Source: Periplaneta americana (Eukaryota > Arthropoda > Insecta > Blattodea > Blattidae). Taken from it: a stretch of 64,000 nt of DNA. Below the pieces are notes generated by a model, which ran no database searches, was not told the DNA's origin, and saw nothing but the letters and a program-made list of their open reading frames with translations. The position numbers and the translations under genes were made by a program. How positions within the stretch are numbered: position 1 is the first letter of the stretch; each line of letters opens with the position of its first letter. This document shows positions 13,020 through 24,871 of this stretch, piece after piece. The stretch spans positions 159,912,602-159,976,601 of the forward strand of contig NC_091132.1 of assembly GCF_040183065.1 (NCBI RefSeq). Reading direction: 5' to 3'.

Positions 13020-13157
13020 CTCTGGTTCACGTTTCACCACACGGAACGAAATTGGCACCGGATCTTCGTCAATTTTTATCTCAGATAAGAGATCAGGGCT
13101 CTGGTCGTCATATTCCTCCTTTATACCAGTCACTTGTGGATCCAAGAAATTCCGTTC
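13020..13157 (-). CDS. Zinc-finger gene 1, 46-codon acidic exon
   Basis: 138-bp exon with acceptor CTGCAG and donor GTGAGTG, phase 0 at both ends, so it can be joined to the 83-bp exon at 5970-6052. It encodes a segment with MDPQVTGIKEEYDDQS and ends VVKREPE. The methionine is internal to the exon, since coding similarity with the other copies begins at the splice acceptor; an upstream first exon is not identified. It likely forms the flexible acidic N-terminal part of the zinc-finger protein. Confidence 0.72.
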
Positions 13158-13418
13158 CTGCAGTACAAACAGACGTCTTAAATCAGGAATTTATTACAGG
13201 GTATTAAAAGACGACTTCTAAAGTTACAAGGTGCTGTCTGTGTGTCTCAAGCCATATCTTGGCTACAACCCCCAACATTATGACGAATAAGGGTAGAATT
13301 TATATGTAAAAGAACCAGAAATACTGGAAAAAAATACGGGACAGGTATGCGCACCCATAAAAAATGTCAATGTTTCAAAGTGTGTGTTTAGTTAAGTTTA
13401 CTACAGAAACACAATAAC

Positions 13419-13419
<1 letters not shown>

Positions 13420-13459
<40 letters not shown>

Positions 13460-13494
13460 CGACAACAACAATAATAATAATAACAATAATAATA
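13420..13494. repeat. AAT microsatellite
   Basis: Long run of AAT triplets interrupted by GACGACAACAAC. Simple repeat. Confidence 0.9.
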
Positions 13495-13557
13495 TATGCC
13501 TAAAACAGGTAACTACTAATATAAAAATCAATGACAGTAATCAATACTAATAATAAA

Positions 13558-14803
13558 TCTGTAGCCGAAATTTTTCTGGTAATTTTCGATTTTCCAAAGA
13601 TAATTGGTCCTAACATATATAACTGACCACCCTGAAACCGAAAATCGCTTTTTTTAATTTTTGTTTGTATGTCTGTCTGTCTGTATGTTTGTTACCTTTT
13701 CACGCGATAATGGCTGAACGGATTTCGATGAAAATTGGAATATAAATTAAGTTCGTTGTAACTTAGATTTTAGTCTATATGGCATTAAAAATATTATTAT
13801 TTAATAGGGGAGGTTATAAGGGGGCCTGAATTAAATAAATCGAAATATCTCGTTTATTATTGATTTTTGTGAAAAATGTTACATAACAAAGGTTTCTTTA
13901 AAAATAATTTGCGATAAGTTTTGTTCCTTGAAAAATTTTGATAGGACTGATATTTAATGAGATAAATGAGTTTTAAAATTAAAATAACTGCCATGTAAGG
14001 CCGTGTAATGAATAAAAAAAAAAATCACTTCGTCTATAAGGGGCCTTGGACAGCAAGAATCGAAAGCTATGAAAGATCCTACAGGGAATGTTTCTGTGTT
14101 TGTATGAAGTAATATCGGAAGCGAAATTAACCGATTTGTATAATTAATTATTATTTCACGATTGGAAAGTGTAGTTTCTCTAGATGGACATAACGTTATA
14201 ATGTTAATACAGTAACTTCTGATATAATATAATATAATATAATATAATATAATATATAATATAATACATTATAATATAATATAATATAAGATATTTAATG
14301 AGATAAATGAGTTTTAAAATTAAAATAACTGCCATCTAGGGCCGTGTAATGAATTAAAAAACAAAATATAATATGCAATATTATATAATATAATTTAAGT
14401 TATTTGAAGGGTTCACAACCATAGTGGGCCAAGCGCCATTTACTGAATACGTAGAAAACAAGGATTAAAATTAAGTTATTACCATAATTCAATGGAAACC
14501 TGTAACAAGTAAAATAAAAGGTACACATTAAATCAAAATGATGTCACTCTTCATTAAACTATGGCTGCATGTAATAAAAATTAAGAAACATGTTAAAGGA
14601 ATTGTCATTGCACCAAATGAGTGTCTCTGGACCAAAATGATCGCATTTTAATTATTTGGATGCAATTTAAATTAAGTAACATATTAAACGATTTATCCTT
14701 CTATCAAACACGAATGTTCCCTGGGTCAAATGTCCTATTTTAATTATGTAATTACTTTATATTTCTTTCTAATGGGTGCAGCGGAGCGCACGGGTACGGC
14801 TAG
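13558..14803 (+). mobile_element. Non-autonomous Helitron, complete
   Basis: Starts TCTGTAGCCGAAAT directly after an A and ends GCGCACGGGTACGGCTAG directly before a T, the A/T insertion site, 5' TC and 3' CTAG expected of Helitrons. A short GTGC...GCAC hairpin precedes the 3' end. It contains the CTGTCTGTCTGT and CGCGATAATGGCTGAACGG core common to such insect elements. No Rep/helicase frame is present. Inside are a TATAA-type microsatellite (about 14219-14290) and a direct duplication of a roughly 60-bp block (13952-14010 and 14293-14355). Confidence 0.8.
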
Positions 14804-14992
14804 TCAGTAATAAATGTGATTATCCATAAAAGTAACAAGGCTGTGTGTTACCCAGTTTGAGTACTGTGAAATTTGGCGTGGCTCTCTAACAGAGGCTGTT
14901 TCTCTTGTAATTGCTAGTGAGTACCACTGCTCTAGATGGACACTGGCTATATGTAATCAGATAACTCCTGAGTGAACTGACTTGTTTTATAG

Positions 14993-15378
14993 TAGGTTAT
15001 TTTACGACGCTTTATCAACATCTAAGGTTATTTAGCGTCTAAAGAAGATGAAGGTGATAATGCCGGTGAAATGAGTCCAGGGTCCAGCAAAGAAAGTTAC
15101 CCAGCATTTGCTCTTATTGGGTTGAAGGAAAACCTCGGAAAACCCTCAACCTGGTGGATAAGCAGGTAATCTTTTTACCTCACATCTTACGTTGTCGATC
15201 CCCCCCCGCCCATATTACCCATAGTTCCCACCGTCACCTAGTGACTTGGGGTGGGGATGGCAGGTGCAGTCCGTGTTGTAAACTTTTCCCAACCTGGTAA
15301 CTTGCCCAATCCGGAAATCCAACACGGGCCACCTGGTTTCGCGGCTAGACGCGCTAACCGTTACCCCACACGTGTGGA
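14993..15378 (-). mobile_element. tRNA-derived SINE, second family
   Basis: Body GGTTATTTTACGACGCTTTA...GAAATGAGTCCAGGG, then GGGTTGAAGGAAAACCTCGG, ending in a tRNA-like segment on the minus strand (CCCACACGTG, GCTAACCGTTACCCC). The frame read across it is not a gene. Partial copies occur at 7131-8096, 18690-18787 (opposite strand) and 24370-24515. Confidence 0.7.
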
Positions 15379-15409
15379 CGAGTGGATTGATGATTGAGCG
15401 AAATGCCAC

Positions 15410-15866
15410 ATAGGGTGGGATTAAAACATATTCTTGTTACAATCCCGAAACTAAAGTTGAATCAATAATATGTAGTCAAATTTAATCCTATTTCAAGGTA
15501 AAATAATATGTCATGAATTTTCGAAAAGACACAGCCACAAAAATGGTGTCTTTAGTGAATATTTAATAATAACAAATTCTGATAAATTAATATTGCATTA
15601 TGATCGATATACTTATTTGACCTCAGTAGTAAAATTATGTGAGTCCTCTATCTGTTATATTTTGTCCTTATTGATACCTGATGCTGTTACAAAATTATAG
15701 TATCCTGTACTAGACATAGATTGCACAGGACGACCTGTTTAACTCAAGTATCAACAATAATATGTGTAGCTAATTATTCACTAAGCAATAGAAAAACTAT
15801 TTTAAAATACAAGGGTACTACTTAATTATTTATAATATATGCAGCAAAGCGCACGGATATGGCTAG
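15410..15866 (+). mobile_element. Helitron-like 3' end fragment
   Basis: GCAGCAAAGCGCACGGATATGGCTAG at the end matches the terminus of the Helitron at 13558-14803 with a few changes. The preceding 450 bp is decayed and the 5' end is not recognisable. Confidence 0.5.
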
Positions 15867-16512
15867 GCATTAATAAAATTAAAATCACGTTCAATTGAGT
15901 GTAATTATACGAAAATAGAAATAGAATCAAAACACTTCACGGACTACTGATATACCCAACTATCATACATACGCGATATGACATAGATTTTAAACTGTGT
16001 AAACTTAACATTTCAACAAATCGGAACACATCTTCACCGATAGTTCCTATCACATTGATATGAATTATGATTCAGAAGTGAGAAATGCAGTAAGAGTTAT
16101 AATTTTTTCGTTTGATACTTTAAATCTTTATGAAGCAATTGCTATATGTGCACGTACACCTAAAACAAAATTGAGAATTTTAGACACAATACAGAGAAAA
16201 CAAAAGAAAATCCAGTCCATCAGTATAACAACACATTATAAAATACATTGTGAGAATGTGTAGCATGGCAACATTAAGAGTAAGTGTAACAAGAAATTTC
16301 GTTTTGAAACATGAAACCAAGTAACAGTTCAACGATAAAATTCTCTGCAACATAAAATAACTTGTAATAGTAAATATTGATGATATTTATTCTATCTCTA
16401 TCACAGAGTGCAAGGCACTACAAGTACTGTTGTAAAGAAGTAATGTCCTTCGAATCAAAATATAAGATAAATTCTTGAAGAACAAGCAGTACATTCCTTG
16501 TGCTCCACTCAC

Positions 16513-16629
16513 CTCAGGTTCACGTTTCAATACAGCGCACGATATTGGCACGGGATCTTCCTCAAATTTCACCTCTGATGTGAGGGCATGTCCCTGGTCC
16601 ACATATTTCTCGGAGTAATAAGACATCAC
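16513..16629 (-). CDS. Second acidic exon copy of zinc-finger gene 1 (possibly decayed)
   Basis: Donor GTGAGTGGAG and a 3' half homologous to the 46-codon exon (SEVKFEEDPVPIS, ending LKREPE), in the same phase. The 5' part differs: it reads MSYYSEKYVDQGH and the CTGCAG acceptor is replaced by a weak CCTAAG. The unit 2 counterpart at 49676-49789 keeps the same open frame, which argues for some constraint. It may be an alternative exon or a first exon with its own start codon. Confidence 0.5.
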
Positions 16630-16897
16630 TTCTTAGGTCTATGTACGACAATACTGACGGTCCTTAAATTATTTCCTGCACTGCCTCCATTATGTTACAC
16701 TGCCAGGTCAGGGCTGACTGAAACCTGAACAAAGTTTCTACCAGATGGCCGTGATCAGATAGACCCATTCGCGATACAAAACAGTTATAATTTCAACTTT
16801 CATCCTTATACTATCACAAAGAACTTGCCAATTTCTTAGATAATCCTGTAATATGAAAATAGGGGAAAATAAATACACTCTAAGTTCTCAGGGCTAA

Positions 16898-17682
16898 AGG
16901 CCCATTCACAATTAAGCATAAAACCTTGTGTCCATGTTATTTAATGAAAGCATTCACAATGAATTGCATAAGCATAAACTTAATCTTAATCATAAGACGT
17001 TAACATAAATGTTTGCAAACTCCAAACTTTCATGCTTATGTTTATGCGATTTGGAAACAGTACACAAGCGGAAAGCGTGTTTTCACTTTTTGTTTAACAT
17101 CTCATGGGCTTTGCCTACAAGCTATATTTTGATCTATTGGCGCGCAACATGGAATCATATGACGAAAAGTTGATTATTTTATACCAAGAAAACCCTTGTC
17201 TATACGACAAGAAACATTAAACATGCAAAGATATTACATTAAAAGAGAATGTATGGAAAAAAAATAGCACTGGAAATGAATTCTGAAGGTAGGTATTAGT
17301 TAAATCGTTTTATAGCTAACATTATTTTATAGTTCAAAGTATTGGTGTTTCAAAATATATTAGTATGTGAATGTGGTTATAAAAGTCCCCCTGTTGTATT
17401 CTTCTTTGATTTCAAGTACTGAAAGCCATATACTGATGCCATTGTAGTTATTAGAAACATAAATTGAATAGCTACATCGTCAGTCATTGTGAAATTCTCC
17501 ATTTTTATGTAATAGATTCTGTAGTTTTGTTGATTCGGTATGTTTGTTTCCACACACGTGTTATGTTTACGTTATGTTTAATTTTCATTGTGAATGGGCC
17601 TTGGCTACTTAAGTTTGTGGCATATGTTTATGTGCTTATGTGAATGTTTACGTTATGTTTAATTTTCATTGTGAATGGGCCT
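16898..17682 (+). mobile_element. Harbinger-like element with decayed MADF gene
   Basis: Inverted ends AGGCCCATTCACAAT, flanked by TAA (left) and TTA (right), consistent with a TWA site. At about 17151-17290 the plus strand reads MESYDEKLIILYQENPCLYD, then a stop, then KENVWKKIALEMNSEG: a MADF domain, as carried by the second protein of PIF/Harbinger elements. The 3' end is tandemly duplicated (CATTGTGAATGGGCCTT at about 17587 and 17667). No DDE transposase remains. Confidence 0.75.
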
Positions 17683-17699
17683 TTACGGCCTCGAAGCTG

Positions 17700-18665
17700 G
17701 ATACCTGGTTCTAATGAAGTGCAGTGGTAGCAACTTAAGTTATGGGGGCATGAGATAGTTACTCTGCCAGCCATATTAAATTCACTTCAGTTAAATTCCC
17801 CAATGGAAAAAATAAAAAAATAAACTTTCACCCTTCATTGTTATTATTTATTTTTAGTATTATTAGTTTTCTGCAAATATCGCAGATTAAAAAATTCGAG
17901 ATAAAACATCCACCCTCCACTGCAAACGAATACTGCACACTTGTATCACTGCCAATGTCAATTACCTTGGAAATGCATAGGCTTTGTAGTGTGCAATAGT
18001 GGAAATCAGATGTGATCAGTTTCCGAGCTGCATGACTACCCAACCCGCCATAATTACATATTCTTACTTGTATATCAAATCTGTCCTGCGTGTATGAAGA
18101 TCACCGCCATATTTCTTGAATGTCCTGTAATTTGATGCAGAGAATAAAAGATGATTTCAGTGTCGCCAACACCTCTGACATAATAGTAGGGGCGAAGGGG
18201 ACCATTAGAACGGATTGAATTTATCATCTCAACACATAATTTTCATTAAGTGGCCGATACTGACAGCAGATGTCAGGCCTAGTCATGTACTGGCTGCTAT
18301 TATCCTTCCATTTAATTTATGGTTTTGAACTCAGTGGACGCATTTGTGTTGAGATTAGAAAGTTTTTTTTTTTCCCAACTTCTTAAGGATATTCTGATAT
18401 CATGAACGTTTCAGAGACGAGTTGCATTATGTTATATTAGAGTCTAAGCAATTCAGTTTTCGAAAATTTGTAGATACCTAATATTTACTTCTTGCTTTTA
18501 ATGAATGGTCGTAGTTTATAATGGCATATGGAGCACATTTGAAAAATGTTAAGAATTGTTCCACAACATTAATTTAACAATACTGTGAAAAGCTCTTTAA
18601 AGTGTAATGCAACGAATTTATTGACGATATATTTATTTTGGGGCATAAAACCGATCGGACATATA
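17700..18665. other. Intergenic, no gene recognised
   Basis: AT-rich, only chance open frames. Nothing supported. Confidence 0.55.
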
Positions 18666-18689
18666 TAAATAATATAGAAAAGAACAAGC

Positions 18690-18787
18690 ATGAAGTTTCG
18701 GTCCTGGACCCTGGATTCATCTCGCTAGCATTATCACTTTGATCTTCTCAGACGCTAGATAACCATAACACTTGATAAAGCGTCAGC
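18690..18787 (+). mobile_element. SINE fragment (second family)
   Basis: TCCTGGACCCTGGATTCATC, then TCAGACGCTAGATAACC and TTGATAAAGCGTC, are the inverted form of the 14993-15378 repeat body. Truncated on both sides. Confidence 0.55.
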
Positions 18788-19339
18788 AAGTTGAACAACT
18801 AGAAAAAAGCTTGTATTATCCAGTGAAGTTATTCAGAAAGAAGCAAGGTCTGCCAGTGAAGGAAAAGGAATACCTATAAATGAATGGGATGTATAAACAA
18901 TTGAATGCTCTTTCATATTTAAGTATACAATTATAGGGGTGCCATTTGAAATTTCAAGGTGTCAGCGGCTGGGGGGTGGGGGTGAAACCTGAAATGCAAT
19001 TAAGCCTGGTTGTGACTTTCCCCTCAATATCTATATTGACGTGTTTCTTTTGTTTAAATTGAATTCAATATAAGTAATTAGTTATTGAGACTGTGAAGTT
19101 TTGAAATGAATGTTGTGTATGTAATTTCTGCAAATATAAAATTCTGAGATGTTTATTAAGGAGCGTCTTATATTTCCGTGTCATTTAGTATTAATAAAAT
19201 TGATAATGGATTGAATAAAAAATGTAAATAGAAAAACTGTACAAATATGCCTCCTTCTTTCCTACACACTTAACCTTACCTGTCACATAATATTACACAC
19301 CTAGCCTGTAACTTGTAAATGTATCATTTTGAATTCCCA

Positions 19340-19520
19340 ATTTAAGAAATGGCCTGTACTACGTTTGAAAAATTCACCATATCGAGGGACCTTGAAATAC
19401 TTGTAAATGATCTTTATTTCAACATTGATGTTGACAAGTTTTATGAAGATTTTTGTACCCTTAAAATTTCATTTGATGTTATAAATGAAAATGATTTGGA
19501 AAGGAAATGTCGTCTGTAGC
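19340..19520 (+). pseudogene. Possible hAT transposase remnant
   Basis: One open stretch encodes FEKFTISRDLEILVNDLYFN and IDVDKFYEDFCTLK, which resembles the LYxEF-LLK region near the C terminus of ZMYM/GTF2IRD2-like hAT transposases. No terminal repeats found; weak call. Confidence 0.3.
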
Positions 19521-19729
19521 ATTTACAGTATCCTATTCACTTTCAGGATTTTTGTAAACGTTACAACTTATTTCGTACCGGTATGGTGATTTTGTTGCAA
19601 AATCAATGATAGTGTACATAAGCAATGAAAAAAAAGACAAAGAAAAGAAGAGGCTATATGAACTCTGCTGGTAGAAAGATACGTGATTCAATGGGGTGGG
19701 GGGGGGGGAAACTATAGATTTCAAATTAC

Positions 19730-21040
19730 ACTTGCTAGTAAATAAGATACAATACCATAATGGTATCATTTAATACAGGAAATTGTTCACATTAGAAATT
19801 TAAAAAATCGTTAGTGTCATTAGAGCTAAGTAACCAAGATGTATAAAAAAGGATGTTATTGTTCTTATCGTTCTACTTCCCAGCCATGTAATTTACTGAT
19901 GAAGATGACCAAAAATATCTGGTTTCACAATTAAAGTAACGACTGATTAATAAAAAAATTGACCATCTAAACGTGGGAAGTATCTTATTCTTTTGAGTTC
20001 TATGACTTTAAAACTGCTTCTCAAGACATTCTTGCAGCAACTGAACTTCAGATCTGGAAAGTTCAGTGAATTCGAATGACGAAGGATAAATCCGTACAAA
20101 TGATTTTCACATCCATCGACAATTTTGAATAGTGGACAAAGAGTGCTGTTTTCAGGAAGAAAATGAACTTGAACAATATTTCCTGCTGCAGCCTTTGGTG
20201 GCATCAACAGACTTTGAGCAGGAAAGAAGTGGGAATGCGATATATGATGAATTACCCGAGCTATTTTTTATGGCAGAATAAGGCTGCATTCATGAAAGCT
20301 TTATTTCTAGTAATTTATACTAGTACAGTCCCCTTACGCACACTCCCAAGATACGGACAGTTTTTTATATCCCAACTAATACAATATAGAAATAATGATA
20401 AGTTTACCTCTCATTTACAGACACTCTCAGGCACGGACATAGACAGCTGTTTCACAGTCCTAAAGTTTGCTTTACCTCCTGACTGCAGACTGAACTTTGA
20501 TTTCAAGACCTAATGTGTTCCAAAAATGGAAAATGTTGTACAGAAATTCCTTAACACGAAAGAAGACAAGAAGGCTCTCGTTGGCTACCTCTGATCCAGC
20601 CGGCTACCCCTTGTTAGCTGGAAGCGTGTGGATAAACAAAACCATTAAATTTAACCTGTTTGATGGTTCTGCGATCATAAAATTGTATTAGACACATGAT
20701 AAGGTTAGTAGCATTATTCTCTCCACTTCAATCAGTTGTTCTGATTGGCACCTGAACATAAAATACAGTATAACTGTACACCTAGAATAAAAATGCATTG
20801 CACAATACTTTTCTTTTCCGGTCTTATCTACTGAAGTTGAAAGTTGCAAAGAATACTGTAGAATACTGTATTATGAATTAAACTACAGTAATACATGTCA
20901 TTTAGAGAGTGAAGGGATACATGATGCATATTATAAATTTACGGTTAGATTGGGCAGTCTCCCTCCCAATAAAGGACAGCTCCCAGATGCGGACAGATTG
21001 TTACGTCCTTTCGATGTCCATAAATGAGAGGTTTCACTGT
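19730..21040 (-). mobile_element. Decayed TIR transposon, pogo/Tigger-like
   Basis: At the right edge the minus strand begins CAGTGAAACCTCTCATTTAT, followed outward by TA, as in pogo/Tigger ends. A minus-strand stretch near 20120-20200 (NIVQVHFLPENST) resembles the LPPNVTSLIQP segment of their DDE transposase. About 19740-20130 is repeated at 55690-56110. No intact transposase; the left border is unclear. Confidence 0.4.
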
Positions 21041-21309
21041 AATTACAATAAGCTAGTCACTGTTTAGCACTGGTTGAAATGATCTGCATTGATAGTCATC
21101 GCTCTTCATTGCTTTGGTTTCAGTTCACAAAAATGATCGTCGTTCATTTAGAAAACAAACGAATTATAAAACAATAAGGCAACAAAAATCGCGGATTTGG
21201 GAATTACTCACAAATAAATGATGAAATTGCAATTAATAGTGTTTGCATCCATCCTACTGTGTATAGGAGTAATTAAGTTAGACAGAAAAATCATTTTGAC
21301 AGCAATTAT

Positions 21310-22273
21310 ATATAAAAGCCTTCTCCCCTGCGTGGAGTTGTTCATGCTTTCTGTCGACCTAGTTGGCAAGTTGGTATAACGCTGGCCTTCTATGCCCAAG
21401 GTTGCGGGGGTCGATGCCGGGCCAGGTCGATGGCATTTAAGTGTGCTTAAATGTGACAGGCTCATGTCAGTAGATTTACTGGCACGTAAAAGAACTCCTG
21501 CGGGACAAAATTCCGGCACATCCGGCGACGCTGATATAACCTCTGCAGTTGCGAGCGTCGTTAAATAAAACATAACATTAACATTCATGCTTTCTTATAT
21601 AACTCACATGGAAAAACACTTTCCACAAGCATCGTATTTGAAAGATATCGCGATTGTGTGCATGTGTTGATGGCTCTCTACGTTACCCATTGGTGAGAAA
21701 GACCAGAATAATTACAGTTGAAAGGTTCCTCGTCTGTGTGCAGGAGTTTGTTTTTCAGGCCACTCGATTCAAAGAAACACATCATGTTTCACAGTTTTCC
21801 TGTCTCTGTGCACGCGTGCATCGCTTTTCAGGGTAGACTCCAAGAAACACCGGATTTCAAAGCTATCGCACCTCTGTGTAGGAGTAATTGCCCTCTTACG
21901 TCATTCGAATGGGAGAAACAAATCCAACAAACATCGCATTTTCGCATGTGTGCAGGATTCCAAGCTTTTTAGGGATCTGGAATCTCAGATCGTTTGTCAC
22001 ATGCACAGCATTTCAAAGATTTCTCGCCAGTCTCCGGGTGTTCACATCTTTTCAGGCTACTCGAGTTAGTGAAACAACGGTCACCGCATTTGAGACATTT
22101 CTCGCCTGACATTTTACAGGTTTCGCAATAATGTGAACGAGTTTATGCCTCCTAAGGCTATTCGACACAGAGAAACACTTACCACAAACATCACATTTGA
22201 AACTTTTCTCGTTTGTGCGAATGCGTTCATGGCCTCTTAGATGACATGACTGCGAAAAACACTTACCGCAAAA
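21310..22273 (-). pseudogene. Decayed C2H2 fingers downstream of zinc-finger gene 2
   Basis: Two fingers continue in frame past the stop of gene 2 (KCFSQSCHLRGHERIRTNEKSF and CDVCGKCFSVSNSLRRHKLVH), followed by progressively broken finger and linker fragments to about 21310. A SINE (21353-21583) has inserted in one of them. The array was therefore at least five fingers longer. Confidence 0.78.
21353..21583 (+). mobile_element. tRNA-derived SINE with 12-bp target duplication
   Basis: Starts with a tRNA-like head (TAGTTGGCAAGTTGG, then GGTCGATGCCGGGCC), continues through GGCATTTAAGTGTGCTTAAA and CGGCGACGCTGATATAACC and ends in GTTAAATAAAACATAAC. TTCATGCTTTCT is duplicated exactly at 21341-21352 and 21584-21595. 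The target is a decayed zinc finger. Confidence 0.92.
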
Positions 22274-23345
22274 TTAACATTTGAAAGCTTTCTCGCATGT
22301 GTGCACGAGTTCATGCTTTCTTAGACAACTCGACCGCGAAAAAAAATTGCCACAAACATCGCATTTGAAAATTTTCTCTCCGGTGTGAATACGTTTATGA
22401 ATTCTTAGATTACACGATCGTGTAAAAGACTTGCCACAAACATCGCATTTGAAAGTTTTGTCGTCGGTGTGAAGGCGAACATGGAATCTTAAATTACACG
22501 ACTGTGAAAAACACTTGCCACAAACATCGCATTTGAAAGGTTTTTCGCCTGTGTGAAGGCGTTCATGGATTCTTAGACAAGTCGACTGCGAAAAATACTT
22601 ACCACAAACATCGCATTTGAAAGGTGTCTCAACAATGTGTACGAATTTATGTCTTCCAAGAGTATTCGACTGCGAAAAACACTTACCACAAACATCACAT
22701 TTGTAAGGCTTCTCACCTTTGTGCACAAGTTTATGCCTACTAAGGCAACTCGAGAATGAGAAACACAGACCACAGATATCACATTTGAAAGGTTTCTCAC
22801 CAGTGTGAAGGCGTTCATGCCTTCTAAGGTAACCGGAGTCAGAGAAACACTTACCACAAACATCACATTTGAAAGGTTTTTCATTAATGTGCACGCGTAC
22901 ATGCCTTCTTATATTACATGACTGGGAAAACCTCTTACCACAAACATCACATTCGAAAGGTTTCTTACGTGTGTCAAAGTCTTCATGGCTTGTTACATTA
23001 ATCGTCCGCGCAAAATTCTTACCATAAAAATCACATCTGAAAGGTTTCTCTCCTGCGTGGAGGAGTTCATGCCTTTTTACTCTATTCGAATTCGAAAAAT
23101 TTCTACCACAAATATCGCATTTGTAAGCATTCTTGACTAAACGCTCACGTAAATTCGTTGTCAATTTTCCCGGATTGGAGAGACATTCTTTAGGCATTTC
23201 GAATTGCAATTGCTTATCTTCATGAGTTCTGGCATGTTTTCTTGAGGAATCTGAATTCTTCGGAATCTCGCACACAGTCTCGTTGTCTTCATCTGCAATA
23301 CTGTCGAATTCTGATGATACAGACCTGTCTTTGGTAGCTGCAATG
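22274..23345 (-). CDS. C2H2 zinc-finger protein 2, last exon
   Basis: Paralogue of gene 1 with the same leader (SSEFDSIADEDNETVCEIP) and the same acceptor position at 23346-23347. Ten finger units are visible. The second is degenerate (CDFYGKNF with HEDFD) and has lost a Cys and a His. A partial eleventh ends at the stop TAA directly after KAFKC; two more fingers follow in frame beyond the stop. Finger helices differ from gene 1 at several contact positions. Probable nuclear DNA-binding regulator. The exon-B junction codon here would be Cys rather than Trp. Confidence 0.85.
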
Positions 23346-24107
23346 CTGACGAAAATATACTATCAGTCAACAGATTAGTCCCTACAAATATACAATAAAA
23401 TAATGAACTTCAAACCTAAACGAAACTGTTTTACCAGAAGGAAAGTTACCATTAGAGATACAATGCTATAAATAAATTATGAGTTATGTTGGAAATATCA
23501 AAGTTGTCTCAACTTTCTAGCCATTATCTATACAACAAATTTTATGTGGAAAATACCATGTTTGCCAACTCTTAGTACATAGGCCTTTCTATTGAGAAAA
23601 CTCTCTGTCTTTTTAAGTAGTGCAGAAAAAGAAACAAAAGAGCAAGTGACAGGAATGTCCTAATTATTAATACGAATTACTTTGTCAAAACACTACAGCA
23701 AGGTCCGTCGAAAACAGCTGTTCGACAAAGACATCTAGAGACCTTGCACTACACAACAATGCAGAGACACCACACCGGGTTTGATCTAGCTGTAAGCATC
23801 TTTCGGAAACTGATTGAAGCAAAACGCTTTCTCTGGTTATTAGGTCTACATAGACGAATACATCAATCATTTGGCATATAGAACTATTTTTAGGAGCATC
23901 TAAAATAGTAATACACTACATAAATTCTCAATGTTTATACAATGGAAAACAAATGCACATGCAAAGCGCATTCCTACACGTACACGCATGCTATCTCTTG
24001 GTGCTAGTTCAGAGATACAGCCCTTCTGAAGGTGCTTCTAGGCAGTTACCGAAAAAGTAGTTTCAAACGCAATGAATTCTCTACATAAACTCGCACATCA
24101 CACTCAC

Positions 24108-24190
24108 CAATCCGTGAAAATCTGGTTGTCCTCTGCTGCACCTTTCACCCTTGGCTCCTCATTCACTCTGTCCAAGTCACTCTGCTCTTC
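24108..24190 (-). CDS. Zinc-finger gene 2, 83-bp linker exon
   Basis: Same length, phases and splice sites as 5970-6052: acceptor TTAG, donor GTGAGTGTGA. Encodes an acidic segment with EEPRVKGAAEDNQIF. Open throughout. Confidence 0.8.
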
Positions 24191-24369
24191 CTAACACAGA
24201 GCAAATAAAAGAAATAGGATAGCACAATTTACATTAACAAAAGTGCATCGATTCTATATGCCACAGAAGTGCATATAAGTCGTATTAGTCGAGTAGAAGT
24301 TTCGTTAACAGATGACTATTCTTGGGGAAGATATTTCATGGCGTAAATCTTTCCCTTACAGAAAAGCGC

Positions 24370-24515
24370 ATTTCAGAGTTACCGAGCATTTGCGTCTAAT
24401 GGGTTGAGAGATAACCGAGGAAAAAAATTGAAGCAGGTAACTTGTCTCGACCAGTAGATAAATCCAGACTCACTCATTTTACGGTCAGACATGCTAACCA
24501 CTACTCCACAGTGCC
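24370..24515 (-). mobile_element. SINE fragment (second family), unit 2
   Basis: GAGTTACCGAGCATTTGCG through GCTAACCACTACTCCACAG matches the right part of the copy at 7131-8096. The left part is missing here. Confidence 0.6.
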
Positions 24516-24871
24516 AGATGAATTTTAAGGAATCCACCACAGTCTGACAATGTCTAATACTATTTTATTGTATGGGCACAATTTTTAACATTCCCGGGTA
24601 AAGGAAAAATTATGAACTATACTACTGTACTAAAGCTGCAGTACACATAGGTTCTATTTCTATAAACATAATGACCATTAATTTCTTACAGAAGAAAATT
24701 GGTTAGAATATTCGTTCAAGCATTTCGCAAGCTTGAAAACTTTCTCGAGACTTTTAACTAAGTTGAAGTCTACCCGTAATGAGTTAAAGAAAATTCAAAC
24801 ACTTTATCTTTATTCCTAGTAATTAATGTAGACTAGCAAATTGAAGCTTCTAATTTTAGGTTTCTCTAAAC

